Positions 24,962 through 34,737 of a stretch of 64,000 bases of DNA are shown here, piece by piece (positions within the stretch are counted from its first letter, which is position 1; the number at the start of each line of letters is the position of its first letter). Location: contig JAPPGB010000090.1 of assembly GCA_028821475.1 (NCBI GenBank), positions 19,447 through 83,446 of the forward strand. The letters are read 5' to 3'. Both the position numbers and the translations under genes were made by a program. The notes below the pieces were generated by a model that worked only from the letters and a program-made list of their open reading frames with translations, was not told the origin of the DNA and made no database searches. This DNA comes from Spirochaetaceae bacterium. GTDB lineage: Bacteria; Spirochaetota; Spirochaetia; SZUA-6; Bin103.

Positions 24962-25746
24962 GGTTCGGTGTGTACCGGCTAGACGACAATAGTCACCGTG
25001 GTGCGGTTGATCATGCCTGCCTCGCCCTACACCTCGCTGTTTGCTTCGACCGAGTATATCACCAGTGCCGTCGTCCCGGGAAGCGCGCTACCCCGCAATA
25101 CCGCCTGATGCCCTTCTGGCACCGGTGCTCGCGGTAATCATGGGAGATCGTGAACCCCGACCTCCTGGTCACCGTGTTGTTCTACATGGCGGCGCTGCAC
25201 GTCATCCACAGACCGGCTATGTCGCCGACAGTTACCGCGTCAAGCGTCACCGAGCTGGCGGTATTGATCGTCCACAACCGCTACCGGCCGGCATGATCGG
25301 CTCCGGCACCGTCGCCTGCTTCGCAGCCCGCGGTTGGGGCCTGTAGGCCGTCGACATTGGGCCGACCGCCGCCTGCGGCCTGCTCTACCTCGCTCTGCGC
25401 AGCCCCGTGCAGTTGATCGACGCCTGGCCGGGCGACGTGATTCAGGTCACCCCGTCTGCTTCGACGTGCCGGTGCGGTCCGTCCTCCTCATCCACTCCTA
25501 CTTCGACCACGTCCCATTCCTCTGCGTCGACCGCATCATCACCCCGCGCGCGGCCTACGTAACCAGCACACCGCCACTCCGTAACTAGCAAAGCTATCCA
25601 GCGCCATGTGCAGGGTGCCCCGTTCTCTCAGTCGATGGAAAGCGCCCACGGACAAGCGGCGCCAAGCAGGAGTTGCCGCGGGCCTGCCGCACGGGCCACC
25701 TTCCCGCGTCCGTTTCGTGGCGCGGTGCGGCGCGGTAAGATGGGTC
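24962..25746. other. Degraded region without a supported gene
   Basis: About 785 bases. Short frames on both strands lack family features. A stretch around 25254-25350 (GCATGATCGG and CGCGGTTGGGGC, among others) weakly resembles 13493-13595, suggesting a shared dispersed relic. The ATPase/nuclease gene that follows has its best start at 25747. Confidence 0.4.
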
Positions 25747-27294
25747 ATGGTCAAGCGCAGGCTGCCGATCGGTATGCAGACGTTCCGCGAGTTGCGGGAA
25801 CAGGACTGCTACTACGTGGACAAGACCCACTTCATCCAACGCCTGCTCGACGAAGGCACGCACTACTTCCTGTCGCGGCCGCGCCGCTTCGGCAAGAGCC
25901 TGTTCCTGGACACGCTCAAGGAGCTGTTCGAGGGCAGCGAGAAGCTGTTTGCGGGCCTGCACATCCATGCCCGCCACGACTGGTCGCAACGCCATCCGGT
26001 GGTGCGGCTGAGCTTCGGCGGCGGCAGCTTCACCGGGCCGGACGTACTGGAAGCGAACGTCATGGAGCAACTCGCCGCCGCCGAACGGCGCCTGGGGGTG
26101 GAATCGGAGTACCTGACGGCGGCCGGCCGCTTCGCTTACCTGCTGGAAGCCCTGCACCGGCAGACCGGACAGCGGGTGGCGGTGCTGGTAGACGAGTACG
26201 ACAAGCCGATCCTGGACGTGCTGGAGGACCGCGAGACGGCGCGCGCCAACCGCGACTACCTGCGCGGGTTGTACGGCGTGATCAAGGACAGCGACGCCCA
26301 CGTGCGGTTCACGTTCCTGACCGGCATCAGCAAGTTCTCGAAGGTCAATCTGTTCTCGCAACTGAACAACCTCACCGATATCACGCTCGATCCCCCGTAC
26401 TCGTCGATCTGCGGCTACACGGAACAAGATCTGGACACGGTGTTCGCCCCAGAGATGGCGGCGCTGGACCGGGAGCAGGTGCGGGAGTGGTACTACGGCT
26501 ATCGCTGGCGCGGTGTGGAGAGAGTGTACAACCCCTACGACGTGCTGCTGCTGCTGCGCCGCGGCGAATTAGCCGCGCATTGGTTCGAGACCGGCACCCC
26601 CGCGTTCCTGGTGGACACCCTGTTCGAGCGCCGCGTGTCGTCGGTTTCGCTGGACGACATGGTGAGCACGGCGGAGCTGCTGTCGGCGCTCGACGTGCAC
26701 CACATCGGCACCGAGGCATTGCTGTTCCAAACCGGCTACCTGACCATCACCGCCGAGGAGCGATTGGGCGGCAAGGCGCTGTACCGGCTCGGCTATCCGA
26801 ATCGCGAGGTGCGGCAGAGCCTGAATTGGGTCCTGCTGCACCACTTGGTGCAGGATGCCACCCAGCAGATCGCCAACAGCATCCAACTGGAACGCCTGCT
26901 GCAGGCGCACGACTGCGCCGGCATGCGGGAGTTGTTCAGCGCCTTCTTCGCCAGCATCCCGTACCACTGGTACACGGGCAACGACATCGCCGACTACGAG
27001 GGCTTCTACGCCAGCGTGTTCTACTCCTACTTCGCCGCGCTCGGCTACGACATCACCGTGGAGGAGTCGACCAGCCACGGGCGCCTGGACATGGCGGTGC
27101 GCGCCGCCGGCCACGTCTACCTGTTCGAGTTCAAGGTCGCCGAGATGGCACCGCCGGGGTCGGCGCTCGCCCAGTTACGGGAGCGCCGCTACGCCGACAA
27201 GTACCGCGCCGGCGGCCAACCGATCCACCTGGTGGGCGTCGAGTTCAGCCGCGCCACCCGCAACATCACCGCCTTCGAATCAGCCGACGCCTGA
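25747..27294 (+). CDS. AAA-like ATPase with C-terminal PD-(D/E)XK nuclease (DUF1703 family)
   Basis: A 515-residue protein from the ATG at 25747, chosen because MVKRRLPIGMQTF is the typical family start and the upstream codons are low-complexity. The N-terminal AAA_ATPase_like part has YVDKTHFIQRLL, a Walker A-like PRRFGKSLF and Walker B VAVLVDEYDKPI. The C-terminal PD-(D/E)XK nuclease part has HGRLDMAV followed by VYLFEFKV, i.e. the D...ExK signature. These proteins are multicopy in spirochaetes and Bacteroidetes, and their role is unknown; association with mobile or recombination functions is suspected. The gene stands alone and appears intact. Confidence 0.9.
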   Translation: MVKRRLPIGMQTFRELREQDCYYVDKTHFIQRLLDEGTHYFLSRPRRFGKSLFLDTLKELFEGSEKLFAGLHIHARHDWSQRHPVVRLSFGGGSFTGPDVLEANVMEQLAAAERRLGVESEYLTAAGRFAYLLEALHRQTGQRVAVLVDEYDKPILDVLEDRETARANRDYLRGLYGVIKDSDAHVRFTFLTGISKFSKVNLFSQLNNLTDITLDPPYSSICGYTEQDLDTVFAPEMAALDREQVREWYYGYRWRGVERVYNPYDVLLLLRRGELAAHWFETGTPAFLVDTLFERRVSSVSLDDMVSTAELLSALDVHHIGTEALLFQTGYLTITAEERLGGKALYRLGYPNREVRQSLNWVLLHHLVQDATQQIANSIQLERLLQAHDCAGMRELFSAFFASIPYHWYTGNDIADYEGFYASVFYSYFAALGYDITVEESTSHGRLDMAVRAAGHVYLFEFKVAEMAPPGSALAQLRERRYADKYRAGGQPIHLVGVEFSRATRNITAFESADA

Positions 27295-27678
27295 CCGCAA
27301 TACCGCGCCCCACCGGACGCTGCGCTACCCGTCGCCAGTCAAGTTCCGACCTGCTCGTGCAGGGGCGACAGGATGGGTGCCGGCCCGCGCAGAGTCGACC
27401 TGAGTCGGCACTCGCTCACCACCGGCGGCCGCCCTCGGCTGTTTCCGCGGGCGGCCTGCACGAAGGAGGTGTCCGCTTTTGCTGGCGCTGGTGGCGTTCG
27501 TGGGGTGCATCGCGGCGCTCCTGATCGGGTGGAGCTACGACATCGCCGAAGCCCGCCTCAACATTGCGCACCCTGGTAGAGCGCCATCGAGGCGCGCGGG
27601 GAGGCGCCGTACGGCAGCCGGGCGTCGTGCCGGGTGTCGAGCGGCCCAGGCGTGCGACGACCCCGGCGCATGACAAGC
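27295..27678. other. Spacer with possible small membrane-protein relic
   Basis: At 27466-27478 an AAGGAGG-like site precedes a TTG at 27479 that opens a frame with one hydrophobic helix (LALVAFVGCIAALLIGW) and then turns low-complexity. It could be the 5' remnant of a membrane protein. No other feature is seen. Confidence 0.3.
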
Positions 27679-27927
27679 TCAGGACGCCTGAAGCATCCTC
27701 AGGATCGTATTGGAGTAGTCTCGCCCACAAGTGGGCTCGGGCAGCGGCGTCCCGTCTTGCTGGTAGAGCGAGATCGTCTCGTCGACGATCTCGCACAGTT
27801 CGGCGAATACGGCCATTTCATCATTGCCGTGGCACCCACCGTAGAACAGTCCGGGACAACTGCCGACAAAACACTGGTCTTCGTTCGACCACTCGACGAT
27901 CTTCACGTATTGCCTGCCTGCATTCAC
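27679..27927 (-). CDS. hicB: HicB-family antitoxin
   Basis: An 82-residue HicB-like protein from a GTG at 27927, preceded by a GGGAGG site. The sequence YVKIVEWSNEDQCFVG, then CPGLFYGGCHG and GTPLPEPTCG, is the degraded RNase H-like fold of HicB, which binds and blocks HicA. A longer frame begins at 27981, but its first residues belong to the HicA gene. The upstream hicA gene is frameshifted, so this antitoxin may now be an orphan. HicB normally also represses the operon, but the short form here lacks an obvious C-terminal DNA-binding helix. Confidence 0.8.
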   Translation of the reverse strand: MNAGRQYVKIVEWSNEDQCFVGSCPGLFYGGCHGNDEMAVFAELCEIVDETISLYQQDGTPLPEPTCGRDYSNTILRMLQAS

Positions 27928-28121
27928 TGTTGGCCTCCCGAATGGCAGATCTGACCGCCTTCTCCTGGTACGCTTTCGCATCGCCGCCCTCGCGGCCGGC
28001 GAGAGTTACCGGCCTTGCTACCTTCGGATGTACGAAGTTCCGATGGCTGCCTCGGCCTCCGCGGTCGACGAACCCGGCAGCCTTCCAACTCTCTGATGAG
28101 CTCCCTCAGTTTCCGCGGCAT
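27925..28121 (-). pseudogene. hicA: HicA toxin gene, broken by a one-base frameshift
   Basis: The ATG at 28121 starts MPRKLRELIRELE. After about 13 codons the frame shifts by one base (near 28079-28084), and the rest is read in another frame: AAGFVDRGGRGSHRNFVHP, then GREGGDAKAYQEKAVRSAI. GSHRNFVHP contains the catalytic His of HicA, an mRNA interferase that binds through a dsRBD-like fold. An extra G in a GG run would explain the shift; it could be a real inactivation or a sequencing or assembly error. The gene is directly upstream of hicB on the same strand. Confidence 0.75.
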
Positions 28122-28440
28122 GGAGTTGCGATGCTCTTCATCCTGAAGGCTATCGCCACGTGATGACCGGGTCAAGGAACGACTGCCGCACCTTCCGAGT
28201 TCGACAGCTCGCGCGACAAGCGCGCCGAACCTGCCGGCCAGGGGACTCTCACGCGGAGTCGAATGGGCGTGCCCGCTCGACCGCGCGTTCACGGACGACG
28301 AGGTGGAAGCACTCGTTGCTTGGAGCGAGTCGGCGGTACAGACAATCCGGGAGCACGCCGTGCCGGACGGGCCGCCGCCCGCCTGACTGAGTGGGATAGG
28401 CAGCCGGCAACCTCAGGCGGCCGGCCGGTGCCGGCGTCTC
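28122..28440. other. Spacer with the tail of an unrecognised lost gene
   Basis: A plus-strand frame ending with a TGA at about 28386 reads well (DRAFTDDEVEALVAWSE, then a VQTIREHAVPDG tail) but has no start upstream. It looks like the C-terminal remnant of a deleted gene whose family I do not recognise. Confidence 0.3.
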
Positions 28441-28980
28441 TCACGCGTGCGGTTTGCGTGCGTCCAGCTCGACATAACGACACGGTTCAGGACAGCGGAA
28501 CGCGCGGCCGCCACCCAAGCGGACAGCGCGATAGATCGTATACGCTTTGCTGCACATTCCCGCGGCCAGCATCGCCGTAAGCATCATCCGATCGGCAAAG
28601 CACCGCATGCTTCCGGTCGGCAGCATACCCAGATCCTGCCATGCCACGTACAGGAAGTCGTGCACGACCGCCGCCTCCAGGTGAGGCCCCACGCGGCCCG
28701 CATACCACCGGAGCGGGCGCGGCACCGATGCCAAGTCCGTGAGCATCCCCGTGGGCACGGTGATGTTCCGGCGTGTTCCTTCGTCGTCCAGCTTGAATGA
28801 CACGCGGTATGGCTTCGCGACAATGTACTGCGCCTCGCGACGAATGCCCGGCAGTCCGCGACGCAGCCGCAGCAGATGCAGGTCGGAGTCGTAGCTGAAT
28901 CCTCGAATGCGGCTCCATTTCCGGTCGGGATAGGGGTCGTGCACCTCCGGCTCGTAACACCGGAAATCCGTATTCTGCAT
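28441..28980 (-). CDS. DUF1353 family protein
   Basis: About 179 residues from the ATG at 28980; an ATG at 29022 would add 14 residues. The signature VPTGMLTDLASVPRPLRW, followed by AAVVHDFLY, is that of DUF1353, a small family mostly seen in prophages and phage-like regions, of unknown biochemical role. The conserved TDLAS and HDxLY elements are intact. No other phage structural gene lies nearby, so it is probably a stray from a former element. Four cysteines near the end, in FRCPEPCRYVE and before it, are unusual for the family. Confidence 0.75.
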   Translation of the reverse strand: MQNTDFRCYEPEVHDPYPDRKWSRIRGFSYDSDLHLLRLRRGLPGIRREAQYIVAKPYRVSFKLDDEGTRRNITVPTGMLTDLASVPRPLRWYAGRVGPHLEAAVVHDFLYVAWQDLGMLPTGSMRCFADRMMLTAMLAAGMCSKAYTIYRAVRLGGGRAFRCPEPCRYVELDARKPHA

Positions 28981-29389
28981 CGCAATCCGCTCAAACCGGA
29001 CCAACGGTCCAGAACCGAGCATATCGACACCCGCACGCGGTGGGAAGACAACGTGTCGGATTCAGCGGACTCGGCGACGCGGTGCCGGAAGTTGCCGACG
29101 CTCCCGGAATTCGTTGCGACGGCCCGCCGAAGGGCAAGGCCCACGGGCGAGTCGTCTACCTGCTCATCGCGCTGCCGACTCTGCAAGTCAGAGCCGGCGC
29201 GTTCCCGATTCGGGCAGCCCGCGAGGCGCCTCGAGGCGGCTCTCGACTCGTGCGCCGCTGCGCAAACGGCACATGCGCTGCTGTGTGAGTGACATGAGGG
29301 CGGCGACACGCGGCGCGCCACACGCCGCAACCTTCCCCGCGCCGGTCGTCTGGTGGACCCGTGGGCGACCGATCGGGTCACATCGGACC

Positions 29390-29600
29390 GGTAGCAACGG
29401 TCGCCATCGCCACTGTGCAGGGGAGTGTCGCAGCCGACGGCCACGAATCGGTCGTTGCCCGTTGAGCCGGATCCGCGGTGCCGCCGAAGGTACTTGCGTC
29501 GCCTCAGCGGACGCTCACTCGCCGGCTGCCAGTGATAACCGTCGCTGCTGTGCACAATGGCGCCGTGGTGCCCCACGGCGCCGAGCGTTCGCTATTCCTG
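29390..29600 (-). pseudogene. Relic of a BNR/beta-propeller-like repeat protein
   Basis: Read on the minus strand, fragments such as GHHGAIVHSSDGYHWQPASE and NDRFVAVG appear. These match the repeating GTIVHSSDGxxW / NxRFVAVG units of secreted BNR-like repeat proteins. The frame breaks several times within the wider 29040-29958 stretch, which otherwise holds no gene. A second short relic of the same type lies at 30600-30700, so an intact ancestor probably spanned this area before the 29959-30558 gene arrived. Confidence 0.5.
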
Positions 29601-29958
29601 GCTACGTCGGTCAGGTTCTCCGCGGTTGCGCTGGTCGCAGCCGGTGACCACCATTCGCTGTCGTCGCTGCGCACGATCGTACGATCAACCCCTCGCTCCC
29701 TACCGCTACGTGGCGTTGGCGCTTCTCTCCGTGGGGACCGATCATGCCCAGCGGTAGCGCCGGTCGGCGGCGTAGCCCACCCTCAGGGGCGTCAACGGCT
29801 TGACTACCTCCCGTTAAGTGGGGTACGGGTAACTACATTCCCTCCTGCACACCAAACACGGAGGAGGGGAGTTGGAGGTATGACGGAGATGGGACGAGTC
29901 GTGCTGATCCGCTTGGTTCCGAACAACCGGCTGTACCGGGGGCTGGCGCTCAACGGCG

Positions 29959-30558
29959 TTGGGAGCAGCTTTGAAGGATGAGTCATCATCGAACACCCCG
30001 CATGCCATTTGGAGCATTTCGGCGAAATACCGTGGTTTCTACGTCATCTCCTTCCTGTTTCTTTTCGCGGCGGGATTCATCTCTTGGGTGCTCGGCTGGG
30101 ATACCACCACGTATAAGGTGTCAGTTCCGGCTCGACTATCATCCATTGGCGTCGCAGCGGCGACTCTCAGCTTCGCGTTTGTGGAGGTTGCCGACTTGAT
30201 TGGGCAGGCGATCAAAGAGTTTGTGGACAAACGGGTAGAGAAGGCCACAGCAAAGGAACGAGAACGGCTGCTGCATTCGGGGGTGCCGGCATTTCTTTGT
30301 CCCGTATGGGGTACTCCAGCGACCTTGTTACCAACGACTCGCCCGGCCGCTGTATTTGTCATCGATTCAAAGCGTGCGGGCGGCAAGTACGAAATATCTG
30401 TGCAGTTGCTCGCCGAAATCGTGAATGGAACGCTTAGATTCACGGAACAGGACAGGGAGACCGTAACCCAATGGCTTGCTGATCAGAGGGCGGCGGACAC
30501 AGCACTTCCAGTGCTTACAGACAAGGTGGTGCGTAACCTTATAGGGGGCGTTGAATAA
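29959..30558 (+). CDS. Membrane protein of unknown function
   Basis: A 199-residue protein with two hydrophobic helices at about 25-45 and 55-80, followed by a charged amphipathic helix (FVDKRVEKATAKERERLL) and a soluble C-terminal half. I do not recognise the family. The best start may be the TTG at 29971, which has GGGAG five bases upstream; the frame can also begin at TTG 29959. Composition is AT-richer than that of the flanking core genes. It lies between two relics of a repeat protein, which suggests an insertion or replacement. Confidence 0.55.
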   Translation: MGAALKDESSSNTPHAIWSISAKYRGFYVISFLFLFAAGFISWVLGWDTTTYKVSVPARLSSIGVAAATLSFAFVEVADLIGQAIKEFVDKRVEKATAKERERLLHSGVPAFLCPVWGTPATLLPTTRPAAVFVIDSKRAGGKYEISVQLLAEIVNGTLRFTEQDRETVTQWLADQRAADTALPVLTDKVVRNLIGGVE

Positions 30559-30599
30559 CGGTCCCGCAGAAATCTCAAAGTAAACCAACGCACTACCAG

Positions 30600-30700
30600 G
30601 GATCGAGAACCGTTGACGGTTGACGTATTGCGCAACAGGTCACCGACGGCCATGAACCGGTCGTTGCCCCACACGACGGCCCGGTAGGTTGCCAACGCGT
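30600..30700 (-). pseudogene. Second short relic of the BNR-like repeat protein
   Basis: The minus strand reads YRAVVWGNDRFMAVGD, one unit of the WGNxRFVAVG repeat also found in the 29390-29600 relic. It has no start and no continuation. The rest of 30559-30939 contains no gene; its right end is the AT-rich leader of the flippase gene. Confidence 0.45.
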
Positions 30701-30939
30701 GACAGCCGGTAATCGTAAGTGATCAACTCGGGTAGGGTCGGGGCACAGAGCGACCCGACAGTCGGAGACCCGCGCCGCATGCGACTAACTTCCCAGCTCA
30801 GTCTTGTAGAGAGCGTACGTGTTGGAAGCCTGTGTACTGTGGTTCTTCCATTGGTGTGTCTGGCAGTGAAGATAGTCGATCCAGTACACTGGTTTCATCT
30901 GATGATCTCTGAGATTATGGATCCGGTGCCTGCCGACCC

Positions 30940-32448
30940 ATGACCCACAAGCTAATGAATCAAGCCACTAGAGGGCACACGGATCAAGAGCCGGACTACC
31001 GGCACGTTCGGGACGCCAGTGTTCGCGGGGCAGGCGCTGGGGCTTTGGCTCTTGTTGCGAAGACGCTATTGCGACTGGGTTCTATCGTACTGCTGGCCCG
31101 ACTGCTTACCCCTGCGGATTTCGGGTTGATAGCTATGGCCGGTACGGTGCTCAGTCTGTTTGTCTTTGTTGCGGACTTGGGGTTGCACATGGCATCGGTT
31201 CAGCGTCGCCAGCTCAGCGCTGATGAACTTTCGACCCTATTTTGGATCAACGTCGTGGGAGGGGTGCTTCTTGCCTCTCTTACCGTCGCCTCAGCGCCGC
31301 TGTTGGTACTCATCTTCGACGAACCGCGGGTTATTGGTGCCGCCGCCGCACTTTCGCTTACACTGGTTGCGATTGGAGTCGGCACTCAGCATGAGGCGGT
31401 TCTCCGGAGACGACTGAGCTACTCGTTTCTGCATGTGTCCGGGATAATCTCACAAACTCTTGGGTTGGGTGTCGCGTTGGTGTCAGCCCTTGCTGGAGCG
31501 AGCTATTGGGCCCTGATACTGCAGCAGATCGTCGCTCATGTGAGCCGTGTGACGCTGCTGTGGGCGAAGACGCACTGGAGGCCGCGGCGTCCTGGGCCGT
31601 TCGTCGATGTGCTTCCAATGTTGAGATACGGCAGCCAGCTAGTTCCCGCACACCTTCTCGCTCATACCGCTCGCAGTTTCGGCGAGGTCCTCGTTGGCGT
31701 CAGTGCAGGTGCAGCGGAGCTAGGTCAGTTCCGGCGGGCGCATGGAATGGCTACGTTGGTTGAGGAAGCAAGACTACCACTGAAAACGATTGTTCCCGCT
31801 TCGCTTAGCCGGTTACAGGACCGCGGAAGAGAATTCGCAAGGTTCTATCTTCATGCTATCTCCGCATCTAGTTTCGCCGGATGTGCTTTCGTCGGCTGGA
31901 TGGCTGCGGAGGCTCCCGCGGCTGTCATCATCGTACTCGGAGATCAGTGGCTTGCTGCTATCCCGCTCATCCGATGGTTGGCGCCAGCCGGTCTTGCGGT
32001 CGCCCTCGGTACAGCGACTGAGTGGCTCTTGATGCCGCTGGGCCACATGAAGAGGCTACTAGCGCTGCGCGCGGTACGCTTGGGGGTCATCGTTGTTGGG
32101 GTGCTGTTCGGTTGGCGCTGGGGCGTAATTGGCGTTGCGGCCGGCTATAGTGGCGCCGCTTGCATCAGCGTCGGGCTGGAGTTGTTCGGTGCGACCGCTG
32201 GCACCACAGTGGAAATGCGCCGCTTGACAGTTGCCATCGTTCGGCCCATTCTTGCTGCCGTCGGTGCAGGCTACTTAGTCTACAACATTCAGACGCCTGT
32301 GTCCATCGTCCCGTTTTTGTTGGAGTTGCTCTGTTATGTGGCGGTGTTCGCAACGATACATACCATGCTTCCCGGTGGGTGGACGGTGACACGCAGCTTG
32401 TTTCGGGCTGTTCGGCGTACTGTACGTCCCCGACCGGACACCTTGTAG
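30940..32448 (+). CDS. Polysaccharide flippase (Wzx / MOP superfamily)
   Basis: A 502-residue protein with about 12-14 membrane helices. The N-terminal pattern VRGAGAGALALVAKTLLRLG, followed by LLARLLTPADFGLIAMAG, is typical of the WzxC-type lipopolysaccharide/exopolysaccharide flippases. It would move undecaprenyl-linked glycan units across the inner membrane. It opens the surface-glycan island, with glycosyltransferases and an EpsG-like polymerase downstream, which together fit a Wzx/Wzy-type pathway. The ATG at 30940 follows an AT-rich region; an ATG at 30955 is an alternative. It is clearly less GC-rich than the core genes on both sides of the island. Confidence 0.9.
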   Translation: MTHKLMNQATRGHTDQEPDYRHVRDASVRGAGAGALALVAKTLLRLGSIVLLARLLTPADFGLIAMAGTVLSLFVFVADLGLHMASVQRRQLSADELSTLFWINVVGGVLLASLTVASAPLLVLIFDEPRVIGAAAALSLTLVAIGVGTQHEAVLRRRLSYSFLHVSGIISQTLGLGVALVSALAGASYWALILQQIVAHVSRVTLLWAKTHWRPRRPGPFVDVLPMLRYGSQLVPAHLLAHTARSFGEVLVGVSAGAAELGQFRRAHGMATLVEEARLPLKTIVPASLSRLQDRGREFARFYLHAISASSFAGCAFVGWMAAEAPAAVIIVLGDQWLAAIPLIRWLAPAGLAVALGTATEWLLMPLGHMKRLLALRAVRLGVIVVGVLFGWRWGVIGVAAGYSGAACISVGLELFGATAGTTVEMRRLTVAIVRPILAAVGAGYLVYNIQTPVSIVPFLLELLCYVAVFATIHTMLPGGWTVTRSLFRAVRRTVRPRPDTL

Positions 32449-32535
32449 GAGCTACAACTGTTATGAAGATCGGACTTCTTTCTGGGGCATGGCGGTGGAC
32501 CGACACCCGTCTCTCAACAAGGAGTGAGGTTGTAC

Positions 32536-33357
32536 ATGACTAGGCCGTTGGTATCGGTTGTAATCCCCACCTGTAATCGTCCCAACCTCTTGCGACGAGC
32601 GATTCGTTCGGTCCTGAGGCAATCGTATGAAAAGATTGAGGTATTGGTAATAGACGACGGCAATGACGGTGTTGGTCACAAACTGTCCGAGGAATTCCAC
32701 GATGTTCGTTTACGAGCGTACCGGAACCGTCGTGGAAAAGGCGCTTGTGCAAGTCGAAATACTGGTCTTGATCTCGCGCGAGGCGAGTTCTACACTGGAC
32801 TTGATGACGACGACTATTTTCACGAGGAACGAATCAGCGAGTTCGTAAGCGTCTACCGTCCGGAGTTCTCCTTCATTGCTTCGAATGCACGCGTATTGCG
32901 AAACGGAGTTAGTGAACTACGATTTCGCGGTGGGCGGTCAATTAGATTATCGGATCTTCTTTGGGGTGGAAACTGTGTAGGGAATCAGATCTTCACCGAG
33001 ACCGCACGAGTTCGGTCGCTAGGAGGATTCGACGAATCGCTCACGGCGGGCCAAGACACGGACCTGTGGATCAGGATGGTAGAGCGATGGGGACCGGCTC
33101 TGCGGATTGCTTCTTGTCTGTACACTATCGATTGTGATCACGGCGAACCGCGGATCACGACCACTATAGGGATGTCAAAGAACATGCAGTCATACCTAGA
33201 GCGACATGAAGCAAAGATGGGACGTGCCCAAAAGCTTGTGACAAGGGCGAGAATGAGTAAGTATGGTAGAAAGCCGCATCGGCTGCTCAGGTTTGCTTCT
33301 CTATGCTATCCCGCAAGTTGGATCTACTACTATAGACGCTTAGTAAAAATCTGGTAA
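32536..33357 (+). CDS. Family 2 glycosyltransferase
   Basis: A 273-residue GT-A fold protein. It starts TRPLVSVVIPTCNRPNLLRR and has EVLVIDDGNDG, ACASRNTGLDLARGE and the metal-binding YTGLDDDDYF, the DxD-type motif of GT2. The ATG at 32536 is preferred because GAGG lies at proper distance; a GTG at 32524 is in frame. It has a short basic C-terminal tail but no transmembrane segment. It likely adds a sugar to the repeat unit exported by the flippase encoded upstream. Sugar specificity cannot be read from the sequence. Confidence 0.88.
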   Translation: MTRPLVSVVIPTCNRPNLLRRAIRSVLRQSYEKIEVLVIDDGNDGVGHKLSEEFHDVRLRAYRNRRGKGACASRNTGLDLARGEFYTGLDDDDYFHEERISEFVSVYRPEFSFIASNARVLRNGVSELRFRGGRSIRLSDLLWGGNCVGNQIFTETARVRSLGGFDESLTAGQDTDLWIRMVERWGPALRIASCLYTIDCDHGEPRITTTIGMSKNMQSYLERHEAKMGRAQKLVTRARMSKYGRKPHRLLRFASLCYPASWIYYYRRLVKIW

Positions 33358-33522
33358 GATCGTCTGTGGCGTGTTCAGTTAAGTGTAGTGGGTGGACTAT
33401 CGTATATGGCAAATTCAGTACGCCAATTTGGGTGACGTACTCTCTCCACTATCGGCAGCGTCAGCACATACAATGTCAAGACTCGATGAGACGATGAGAC
33501 CGCGGAAGTGCGGAGATAGATC

Positions 33523-34737
33523 ATGTCGGTTGGCTTAGTCGCGGCGCCCGACTTCAAACCTCGAGTTGGCGGTGTGGCCGAGCATGCTCATCAAATGGTG
33601 ACGCATCTCGGGGAACTTGGTGAGAGGATAGTCGTGATGGCGCCCCAGATGGAGGGTGCGGCGGAGTTTGATCGGACTTGCGGCTATACGGTCATCCGAT
33701 TCACGGCAGAGTCCGATAAGAGGTGGGCATCGCGATGGAGCCGGCTATCGCTTTGGCGTTCGACGTTGGAGGCCGCCGAGGCGGTAGATCCGGACTATCT
33801 TGTGTGTAGTCGCTGGGACCCGATTACGGGAAGCATTTCCGTGTTGGCGTCCAGGGTCCTACGCATACCCTTGCTGGTCTTCGCTCATGGGACGGAGGTT
33901 GGACGGCGATCTAAGTGGGGGCCGTTACGGCAAATTACCATGGGGATGGCGGATCGAGTGGTCTGCGTGAGTAGCTACACTCAATCTCTCGTGGAGAAAA
34001 TGGGGTTGAAACCGGACCAACTTGCGGTAGTTCCGAACGGGTTCGACTCACGTATGGCCGAGCGGTTTTCGCGAGCGCGAAGGGAGGATGGGCTGAGCCG
34101 GTTGGAACATTTTTTTCAGTGCGGTATGCGAGTCGTGCTTACGATAAGTCGTCTGGTACAACGCAAGGGTATTGACCGAGTGATTTCTGCCATGCCCGAT
34201 GTCGTTGCTGCCGTTCCGAATGCCGTGTACTTGATTGGCGGTGATGGGCCTGACCGCGAGAGATTGGAGGGTCTTCGTGATGCGTCACCGGCTCGGGACT
34301 CTATCAAATTTCTTGGTGGAGTTACGGAATCAGAAAAGCTGGAGTGCTATCAGAGATGCGATCTATTCGTAATGCCGAACCGTGCCGAGAGAGGTGATGT
34401 GGAGGGGTTTGGAATCGTCTTTCTAGAGGCCAACGCATTCGGCAAACCGGTGATTGGAGGGCGCTCTGGGGGTGCGTTGGACGCTATCGTCGATGGTGAG
34501 ACGGGTCTGCTCGTCGATCCAAATGACGTGGACGAGGTTGCCAACGGGGTCGTGCGGCTTCTTGAGGATGCGGACGAAGCAACCCGATTGGGAGCCAATG
34601 GTAAGCGGCGAGTGGAGAGCGACTTCAGTTGGACGGCATGTGCTATCAGGTTTCGGACCGTGATAGATGAAGCCGTGGCGCGAAGTCGTAAAGTGGGGGA
34701 GAGAAGCGGAGTGTCTCAGGGATCAGAGGATGATTGA
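33523..34737 (+). CDS. Family 4 glycosyltransferase (GT-B)
   Basis: A 404-residue GT-B protein. The N-terminal domain has VGGVAEHAHQMVTHLGELG; the C-terminal nucleotide-sugar domain has VLTISRLVQRKGIDRVI, YLIGGDGPDRERLEG and the EGFGIVFLEANAFGKPVI motif, with the ExxxxxxxE catalytic pair of retaining GT4 enzymes. It probably transfers a hexose to the growing glycan. A 165-base AT-rich spacer precedes it. Its 3' end overlaps the 3' end of a convergent glycosyltransferase by 22 bases. Confidence 0.88.
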   Translation: MSVGLVAAPDFKPRVGGVAEHAHQMVTHLGELGERIVVMAPQMEGAAEFDRTCGYTVIRFTAESDKRWASRWSRLSLWRSTLEAAEAVDPDYLVCSRWDPITGSISVLASRVLRIPLLVFAHGTEVGRRSKWGPLRQITMGMADRVVCVSSYTQSLVEKMGLKPDQLAVVPNGFDSRMAERFSRARREDGLSRLEHFFQCGMRVVLTISRLVQRKGIDRVISAMPDVVAAVPNAVYLIGGDGPDRERLEGLRDASPARDSIKFLGGVTESEKLECYQRCDLFVMPNRAERGDVEGFGIVFLEANAFGKPVIGGRSGGALDAIVDGETGLLVDPNDVDEVANGVVRLLEDADEATRLGANGKRRVESDFSWTACAIRFRTVIDEAVARSRKVGERSGVSQGSEDD

